A stretch of DNA of 9,615 bases, taken from NCBI GenBank assembly GCA_023430285.1, contig JAEZAV010000112.1:1-9615 (forward strand). Reading direction: 5' to 3'. Made by a program: the position numbers and the translations under genes. The notes beneath the pieces are model-generated. The model was not told the origin of the DNA. It did no database searches and was given only the letters and a program-made list of their open reading frames with translations. Below are positions 5,327 through 9,615 of the stretch, piece by piece. Origin of the DNA: Methanobacteriota archaeon. GTDB lineage: Archaea > Methanobacteriota > Methanobacteria > Methanobacteriales > Methanobacteriaceae. How positions within the stretch are numbered: the first letter of the stretch is position 1; every line of letters begins with the position of its first letter.

Positions 5327-5352
5327 ATAAGAAGATCATAAGCATTTTATTA

Positions 5353-6480
5353 TTGTTCGGTGTGGTGGCATCTGGTTTTTCAGGATTAGCTGCAAGTTAT
5401 GCAGCTTCGAATCATCACGGCGATGATACCACCGGAATGCATATTGATATAAATGACCACGGACCGAATCAAATAATTGATATCACCAGTTACCAAGGTG
5501 ATTCTAGTAAAATCAAAGCAGAACTTTGGAAGAACGAGTTGGGTGGTGTTACATACCCTTGGAATGATGTTTACATGACCATCTACGATAAAAATGGAAA
5601 TGTAGTTGGCTCTGATAAGCAAGAAAGTAATTGGATAGGTAACTGTTACTTTTACGTACCTGATAATTTAGCTAGTGGAAATTACGAAATAAAATTCAGT
5701 GCATCAGGTGATAGTTCAACAGGGCAGCATATTTATCATGCTGAAACTTGGGCTAATCTCGTTGTGCGTGATCCTGTGGGTGATAATCCCAACGCTGCTA
5801 ATGGAAATTTGACTGTTAACGCTGGTAACATAATTCAAGGACAAAAACTGTCAGTATCAGCTAATTTTGTTAACAGCACACGCATGGCCAACTACAAAAA
5901 TCAAACACCTGATAAAAACTCAGATTTAGGCTACATAGATTATGTTGTGCTTGATGATAAAAATAACATAATTATGAGGGGTTTTGGAGCTTTAAAATTA
6001 TCAAACAATCAGATAGTATCGGATTCAGATATAAACACTGCCAATCTCCAGCCAGGTACCTATCATTTGCAAAGCCAAATCCAATTAAATTCTTTCATTA
6101 AACCTATAAACACAGAACAAACCTTCAATGTTTATTCAAAAAACAGTTCAATATCTGTTAGTAATGAAAGCACTCTTAACGTAACAAAGGGCGACGATGC
6201 ACAGGTAGTAGCATGGATAAACAACGATGGACTGGCAAACATATCTAAAAAAACTGCACCCAAAGCCGAAGTAACTTTCACAGTGTTTGACCAAAACTAC
6301 AACGTGATCACAGGAGACACTTTCCCAGCAACCCTAGTTAATGGACACTATGTAGCGTACATGGATTGGAACACTGCAAATTTCAAACCAGGAACCTACA
6401 AGGTACACATGGCAGTTAATGGAAATCCATATCTCTTAGGCTGTGATTCATGGACCACCATAACCATCAACCCAAAATAA
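5353..6480 (+). CDS. Secreted multi-domain beta-sandwich (Ig-like) protein, start uncertain
   Basis: From the first canonical start (TTG 5353) the frame gives 375 residues, but it is open back to 5311. The upstream part (NKKIISILL) completes a signal peptide and sits behind a perfect ribosome binding site, so the real product probably begins near 5323. The mature protein seems to have three beta-rich domains, about residues 28-140, 150-262 and 265-374. Each ends in a similar strand: SGNYEIKF (109-115), PGTYHLQ (234-240) and PGTYKVHM (346-353); the last two share NTAN before them (228-231, 340-343). The domains recall the Ig-like repeats of methanogen surface adhesins. Several N-glycosylation sequons (for example Asn152, Asn174, Asn183, Asn264, Asn276, Asn296) fit an exported surface protein. 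No C-terminal anchor, catalytic motif or known family is visible. It is the third gene of the exported block. Confidence 0.78.
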   Translation: MFGVVASGFSGLAASYAASNHHGDDTTGMHIDINDHGPNQIIDITSYQGDSSKIKAELWKNELGGVTYPWNDVYMTIYDKNGNVVGSDKQESNWIGNCYFYVPDNLASGNYEIKFSASGDSSTGQHIYHAETWANLVVRDPVGDNPNAANGNLTVNAGNIIQGQKLSVSANFVNSTRMANYKNQTPDKNSDLGYIDYVVLDDKNNIIMRGFGALKLSNNQIVSDSDINTANLQPGTYHLQSQIQLNSFIKPINTEQTFNVYSKNSSISVSNESTLNVTKGDDAQVVAWINNDGLANISKKTAPKAEVTFTVFDQNYNVITGDTFPATLVNGHYVAYMDWNTANFKPGTYKVHMAVNGNPYLLGCDSWTTITINPK

Positions 6481-6514
6481 GATGTTTATTGAAACAGTTT
6501 AAAAAAATAAAAAG

Positions 6515-6553
6515 AGTAAATGGTGTGATTAATCATTTACTTCAATTTTTTTT
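6515..6553 (+). terminator. Stem-loop plus T-tract directly before the next ribosome binding site
   Basis: AGTAAATG (6515-6522) pairs perfectly with CATTTACT (6534-6541) around an 11-nt loop, followed by eight Ts at 6546-6553. The Shine-Dalgarno GGAGGT of the next gene begins at 6554 without a gap. It looks like a terminator for the beta-sandwich gene, yet the next gene 23 bp away has no obvious TATA box after it, so read-through or attenuation is possible. Confidence 0.5.
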
Positions 6554-6563
6554 GGAGGTCTAG

Positions 6564-7001
6564 ATGTTCATGATGAAAAATGTATTTTTGCGAATTTTAA
6601 TTGTGGGAATAATGGTGGCAGGTGGAACAGGTTTGGCATCAGCTTCAAATCCAATTCAACTGGAATTAGACAGTGTTAAGTATCCATCCCACTTTGAAAA
6701 TTTGCAGTACAATACCAGTGGAAACAACACAATATCCCTAAACGGAACCTTAACATTTACAGATAATTCCACAATAAAACCGATTCCAGGAGCCTATTTA
6801 TTTCTAGCAATCATAGAATTCACCGACGACAATGCCAATCACAACATAGTGTACCATGGAATTTGTGTCACAGATAAGGATGGTAAGTTCCAGTTTAATA
6901 GTGGACCTTATTTCACAGGATTTCCAGGAAATTACACCATATTTCTACGTTACCATGGCAACAAAACCTACGAACCATGCAACACAACATTTGATATTTA
7001 A
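6564..7001 (+). CDS. Small secreted beta-sandwich protein, unknown function
   Basis: A 145-residue protein with a signal peptide (MFMMKNVFLR, hydrophobic residues 8-19, cleavage likely after ASA near residue 28). The mature part is beta-rich with at least six sequons (Asn50, Asn54, Asn60, Asn68, Asn123, Asn133), pointing to an N-glycosylated surface or secreted protein. The layout (GTLTFTDNSTIKPIPGAYLF, then VTDKDGKFQF, then FPGNYTIFLRYHGNKTY) resembles the Ig-like or transthyretin-like sandwich repeats common in methanogen surface proteins, where a DxxGxF turn precedes a GxYTIxLxYxGN strand. Two cysteines, Cys101 and Cys139, could form a disulfide. ATGs at 6564, 6570 and 6573 are all in frame; GGAGGT at 6554-6559 is closest to 6564, which I keep, but 6570 is as plausible. 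It ends the exported block, followed by a run of nine Ts. Confidence 0.75.
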   Translation: MFMMKNVFLRILIVGIMVAGGTGLASASNPIQLELDSVKYPSHFENLQYNTSGNNTISLNGTLTFTDNSTIKPIPGAYLFLAIIEFTDDNANHNIVYHGICVTDKDGKFQFNSGPYFTGFPGNYTIFLRYHGNKTYEPCNTTFDI

Positions 7002-7007
7002 CCACAA

Positions 7008-7016
7008 TTTTTTTTT
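7008..7016 (+). terminator. T-tract ending the surface-protein block
   Basis: Nine consecutive Ts begin seven bases after the stop codon of the last exported-protein gene, a typical archaeal intrinsic termination signal. Confidence 0.45.
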
Positions 7017-7120
7017 ATCCATTCTATGCAAAAATGAATGTTTGAAATCAAATGCCGCGAAAAAATTTAATTTTAGGGAAAAAAGAATTAAAATAATAGT
7101 TACGTAGAATTGATTTTTTT

Positions 7121-7153
7121 GTTGAAAAGTAGGAGGATTAACTCCTATTCAAC
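7121..7153. terminator. Bulged stem-loop at convergent gene ends
   Basis: GTTGAA (7121-7126) and TAGGAG (7130-7135) pair with CTCCTA (7142-7147) and TTCAAC (7148-7153). This gives a 12-bp stem with a 3-nt bulge and a 6-nt loop. It includes the stop codon and the last two codons of the minus-strand ferredoxin gene, so it would form at the 3' end of the homocysteine-operon mRNA. The adjacent seven-base tract (7114-7120) is A on the minus strand, so it is not a textbook T-tract terminator for that operon. Confidence 0.4.
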
Positions 7154-7531
7154 GACTTTGATTGCCTTGGTTGGGCAGGAGTAGGAGCATAGTTTGCAGC
7201 CGATGCATTCCTTGTCCTTGACTTCAATTGTCCAATCATCTTCAACTATGATTGCATGAACTGGGCATAGGGATACACATGCACCACAGTCTATGCACAC
7301 GTTTTCATCCTTTTTAACCACTCTTTTAATGGGACTCACACTTATTCCAGCATTTTCTATGTAAGCGATACCTTGTTCTGCCTCTGGACCATTGATCTCC
7401 ATCAACATCTTACCACCTTGGGAGTCAATGTCTGCCCGCAGAATATTGAAGTTCACATCAAAATTCTTAACAAGATCTGTGATAACGGCTTTGTTAGCCA
7501 TTTTTGGGGAAAAGTACAGCCATGCTTTCAT
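7145..7531 (-). CDS. NIL domain-containing 4Fe-4S protein, homocysteine biosynthesis partner
   Basis: A 128-residue protein. Residues 1-70 match the NIL domain (MKAWLYFSPKMANKAVITDL, then NILRADIDSQGGKMLMEI). Residues 76-125 form a ferredoxin domain with two complete CxxCxxCxxxCP motifs (Cys79/82/85/89 and Cys109/112/115/119), enough for two 4Fe-4S clusters. In Methanosarcina acetivorans the homologous pair MA1821/MA1822 makes homocysteine from aspartate semialdehyde and sulfide-derived sulfur; this gene corresponds to MA1822, presumably supplying electrons to the DUF39 enzyme. The adjacent upstream gene is that DUF39 partner. Its stop codon ends on the base next to this ATG, and the GGAGGG ribosome binding site lies inside its last codons, so the two are co-transcribed and probably translationally coupled. 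Family identity is firm; the biochemical role is transferred from the Methanosarcina pair. Confidence 0.9.
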   Translation of the reverse strand: MKAWLYFSPKMANKAVITDLVKNFDVNFNILRADIDSQGGKMLMEINGPEAEQGIAYIENAGISVSPIKRVVKKDENVCIDCGACVSLCPVHAIIVEDDWTIEVKDKECIGCKLCSYSCPTKAIKVVE

Positions 7532-9076
7532 TTAAATTCCCTCCTTGCGATTTTTTGCACACATGAGCCTTGAAATATCTTCGGCAGTTATCATGCCCTT
7601 CACATGATTATTTTTATCAATGATAGGCAGTCCTGAGATTTCATGCTTGTCAATACGCCGGGCAATAATATCCACTGGTTCATCTTCCCTTGCAATAACC
7701 ACCTTTTTGGTCATCACATCCTTAAGCTTGGTTTTGCCCTTTGCAACTGCGTTTGCAATGTCCCATGAAGTGACTATTCCAAGCAGCTTCTGATCGTCAT
7801 CAACAACTGGAAGATGATTGATACTGTTTTGCACCAGCCTTTTAGCAACATCTCCTATTTCATCATCGGGATTTGCAGTTATCAATGGTTTGCTCTGCAA
7901 TTCATTCACGATGGGAGTTTGCCTCCTAATTTCGAGGGGCTTAGGACTGTAACCCTCGTGTGCAAGTAAATTAACAGGAGATGTAAGCAAGAATTTACCG
8001 TTTTTAATCCATGATTGAAGTTCCTTGGCTATTTTAACCGCCTTTTTGTAGGATGATAATGGGGAAGTTTCGACTTCAACACCGTTTATTTCAATACTTC
8101 CACTCCTAAGTTCCTTGTAATTAGTTTCGAGAATGGTTGGTTTGCTTCTTCTTGCCACACCATAATCAGTCACATGGCATGTTATGTCCTCATCTGCTAT
8201 GGCTGTTCGTTTGGCAATGTCACTGTTTAGTACTGGTATTGGAACTCCCACACCGACGAAGAGTGTTGAACCGTATTTAGGCATGGTAGCACCCCTGACA
8301 AATTCATGGTCCATCTGCTTCATGTCACCCTTGAGCATCATGGTACCAGCACCTCCAACAGGCACTCCATTTTCCCTTTTAACCTCTGTGCTGTGCTGTG
8401 TACCTTCACCAATAACGTAACCTTCAGTACCGCAGAGGAAAATCTTGGTTCCCAAACCAATGGTCTGGAAGTAGGGATCATTTAAGAGGGGACTGAGCCC
8501 TCCAGCACTGGAAAAACTAACATTACCCATGTTTGGCAGGAGTGTGCCCATGTAGGTGTAAATTGGTTCATCTGTGGAATTCACTGCAGCAGCATAATTC
8601 TGATAGGAGTTACGAGGATTAATCATGACTGCATCGTTAAGATTTTCCAGATTAATCTGTGTTTTAACTTCTGTTAATGGATAACAGTCTGTACCATAGG
8701 AATCTGCAACCAGTTCAACATCTTTACCATTGATGAGATCCTCTATGACATGGGCCCCACCATACTCGATACCCACATCAGGATTTCGGCTGGGCTGTGT
8801 GGCTCCTATGTAAGTGTCAACTGCTGCAAGTCCGGAGTAGGATTCAACACCATTTAGAAAAGTTTTGGTCATTTTTATCGGGGGATCTGTGTGTCCAAAG
8901 TTTAAAAATGCCCCTGAAGAACACATGGCTCCAAAGGTACCTGTTGTAACCACATCAATTTCTTCTGCGGCTTTTTCAGCACCATTTTCTCTAACAATTT
9001 GCGTCATTTCTGTTGCCGTAACAACAACCGCATCTCCGTCCTTAATACGTTGATTTATTTCTTCAATGGTCTTCAT
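7532..9076 (-). CDS. Homocysteine biosynthesis protein (DUF39) with C-terminal tandem CBS domains
   Basis: A 514-residue cytoplasmic protein. Residues about 1-380 are the DUF39 region, with TTGTFGAMCSSGAFLNFGH (Cys52), GATQPSRNPDVGIEYGGAHV, and DSYGTDCYPLTE with Cys131. Cys131 is, to my recollection, a cysteine important for sulfur transfer in the Methanosarcina homologue MA1821. Residues 396-447 and 455-505 are two CBS domains (NHLPVVDDDQKLLGIVTSWDI and SGLPIIDKNNHVKGMITAEDI), which in other proteins bind adenine nucleotides or S-adenosylmethionine, suggesting feedback control. The protein is thought to convert aspartate semialdehyde and a sulfur source to homocysteine, the entry to methionine in methanogens that lack the O-acetylhomoserine route. 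It is the first gene of a two-gene operon with the NIL-ferredoxin. The start at 9076 has a weak ribosome binding site, but the family's N-terminal helix (MKTIEEINQRIKDGDAVVVT) begins there and a TATA box lies about 70 nt upstream. Confidence 0.93.
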   Translation of the reverse strand: MKTIEEINQRIKDGDAVVVTATEMTQIVRENGAEKAAEEIDVVTTGTFGAMCSSGAFLNFGHTDPPIKMTKTFLNGVESYSGLAAVDTYIGATQPSRNPDVGIEYGGAHVIEDLINGKDVELVADSYGTDCYPLTEVKTQINLENLNDAVMINPRNSYQNYAAAVNSTDEPIYTYMGTLLPNMGNVSFSSAGGLSPLLNDPYFQTIGLGTKIFLCGTEGYVIGEGTQHSTEVKRENGVPVGGAGTMMLKGDMKQMDHEFVRGATMPKYGSTLFVGVGVPIPVLNSDIAKRTAIADEDITCHVTDYGVARRSKPTILETNYKELRSGSIEINGVEVETSPLSSYKKAVKIAKELQSWIKNGKFLLTSPVNLLAHEGYSPKPLEIRRQTPIVNELQSKPLITANPDDEIGDVAKRLVQNSINHLPVVDDDQKLLGIVTSWDIANAVAKGKTKLKDVMTKKVVIAREDEPVDIIARRIDKHEISGLPIIDKNNHVKGMITAEDISRLMCAKNRKEGI

Positions 9077-9141
9077 TTATTCACATCCACACCATCATTA
9101 GTTGTATCATCTATTAAAATTAATAATTAAAATATTATTTG

Positions 9142-9151
9142 AATTATAAAT
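9142..9151 (-). promoter_or_regulatory. TATA box of the homocysteine operon
   Basis: On the minus strand the sequence is ATTTATAATT, a near-consensus archaeal TATA box. Transcription would start near 9121, giving a leader of about 45 nt before the ATG at 9076. The leader is AT-rich with no obvious riboswitch. Confidence 0.5.
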
Positions 9152-9275
9152 CCATGAGTGGGTTCTTCATCATATTTAACCTGAAAACATGACTTTACCT
9201 AAGCAACACAATTCCCAACTCAAATCCAGTTTTTACATAAATAAAATATACTCAATAATGTTACTAATAACCTTA

Positions 9276-9362
9276 CTATTTAACAAGTTTTCTATCCCAT
9301 GGGCCCATGAAGGACAGATCAGTTTGGTGTATGTTTTTGAACAGTTCAAGCAGATATTCCAT
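9276..9362 (-). pseudogene. Protein-like 28-codon frame, possible gene remnant
   Basis: The frame begins MEYLLELFKNIHQTD, continues through FMGPWDRKLVK and stops with TAG at 9276-9278. The composition is more natural than that of the surrounding random frames: an amphipathic helix start followed by a GPWDRK turn. Just upstream on the same strand, two bases away, another 24-codon frame (9365-9439, starting MLVEKSRV) ends, so a frameshifted remnant of about 50 codons is conceivable. There is no Shine-Dalgarno. I cannot name a family. Confidence 0.22.
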
Positions 9363-9515
9363 TTTCAATTTGAAGTTACTTTGTCAATGGGCGTTTGAAA
9401 ATGATGTGAACTGGAAACTCTGGACTTCTCAACCAACATTATTTATTTGGGTTTTATGGGGAAAAATATTTCAGTTTACAAACAAAGATAATAGAGCAGT
9501 ACAATTTTAAGATAG

Positions 9516-9524
9516 AAAATATTT
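9516..9524 (+). promoter_or_regulatory. Possible TATA box for the gene at 9560
   Basis: AAAATATTT, about 40 nt before the ATG, would place transcription start near 9545 with a leader of about 15 nt just long enough to hold TAGGAG. A near copy at 9463-9471 is an alternative. Confidence 0.3.
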
Positions 9525-9559
9525 CCAGCAACAATTAATTCATTTATAGGAGTTTAAAA

Positions 9560-9615
9560 ATGCCGTCATCAAAGGAAAATAATCTTGATCCAGATTTATT
9601 CAGAAAAACAATTGA
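9560..9615 (+). CDS. Start of an unidentified protein (3' end outside window)
   Basis: ATG at 9560 opens a frame that runs to the window edge: MPSSKENNLDPDLFRKTI. TAGGAG at 9547-9552 lies seven bases upstream, a convincing ribosome binding site. The visible N-terminus is polar with no signal peptide or membrane segment, so a cytoplasmic protein is likely. Eighteen residues are too few for a family assignment. Confidence 0.6.
   Translation, partial: MPSSKENNLDPDLFRKTI

Larger units (their letters stand above)
9077..9559. other. Long intergenic region, mostly unexplained
   Basis: About 480 bp. The left end holds the homocysteine-operon promoter. The right end holds the promoter and ribosome binding site of the gene at 9560; a likely TATA-like element is AAAATATTT within 9515-9525, and a similar stretch occurs at 9461-9472. 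Two plus-strand frames (9189-9398 and 9307-9510) lack ribosome binding sites and look like noise. On the minus strand, two tiny frames at 9276-9362 and 9365-9439 look more protein-like. They may be remnants of a lost gene. Confidence 0.45.

Noticed and set aside
4244..7001. A defence system or toxin-antitoxin reading of the four-gene block
   Set aside because: All products carry export signals and no nuclease, ATPase, helicase or toxin motifs are visible.
6856..7107. 83-codon frame overlapping the end of the small beta-sandwich gene
   Set aside because: It is mostly a shifted reading of that gene, continues through a T-tract terminator and ends in low-complexity sequence.
9189..9398. 69-codon plus-strand frame in the long gap
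   Set aside because: No Shine-Dalgarno and no recognisable composition; it overlaps more protein-like minus-strand frames.
9307..9510. 67-codon plus-strand frame with many Trp and Phe
   Set aside because: Unnatural composition, no ribosome binding site, and it overlaps another frame and the upstream region of the 9560 gene.

Overview
The window reads as a chromosomal segment of a methanogenic archaeon of the order Methanobacteriales, most likely the genus Methanobacterium. The reasons are: an orotidine 5'-phosphate decarboxylase that aligns without gaps to the structurally studied Methanothermobacter enzyme (MTH129) as I remember it; a deoxyhypusine synthase C-terminus; the DUF39/CBS plus NIL-ferredoxin homocysteine pair typical of methanogens; archaeal TATA boxes (TTTATAAA type) about 25 nt before inferred transcript starts; and Shine-Dalgarno sequences of the GGAGG / AGGTGAT type. 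The DNA is AT-rich with many T-tracts between genes. I saw no tRNA, rRNA, insertion sequence or CRISPR array.

Layout. 1-220: 3' end of deoxyhypusine synthase (+), then a stem-loop. 322-930: uncharacterised polytopic membrane protein (+) whose last 66 bp overlap the convergent pyrF (865-1515, -). 1683-1937: small two-helix membrane protein (+), ending in a stem-loop. 2014-2778: nitroreductase-family protein (-). 3089-3928: cobalt/nickel-type ECF transporter ATPase CbiO (+), with no partner subunits in view. 4244-7001: four consecutive + strand genes for exported proteins of unknown function (a lipoprotein-like protein, a coiled-coil protein, a multi-domain beta-sandwich protein and a small beta-sandwich protein). 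7145-9076: a two-gene minus-strand operon for homocysteine formation. 9077-9559: an almost gene-free gap with two tiny protein-like minus-strand frames. 9560 onward: the first 18 codons of another + strand gene.

How the genes work together. The housekeeping genes are pyrF, dys, the homocysteine pair and cbiO. They serve pyrimidine synthesis, translation-factor maturation, sulfide assimilation and metal uptake, and are independent units with their own promoters. The homocysteine pair is a tight operon: the ferredoxin gene starts on the base next to the stop codon of the DUF39 gene, and its ribosome binding site lies inside that gene. The block 4244-7001 is different in character. All four products carry an N-terminal export signal, three look like beta-sandwich proteins, two are rich in N-glycosylation sequons, and the block is preceded by several inverted repeats. 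It is best viewed as a cell-surface module of unknown purpose and is the most likely place for something undescribed.

The oddest single detail is the third gene of that block. A perfect Shine-Dalgarno sequence at 5310-5316 is followed, at exactly the spacing used by the first gene of the block, by TTA instead of ATG/GTG/TTG, and then by a complete signal peptide. The start codon is therefore missing, or is non-canonical.
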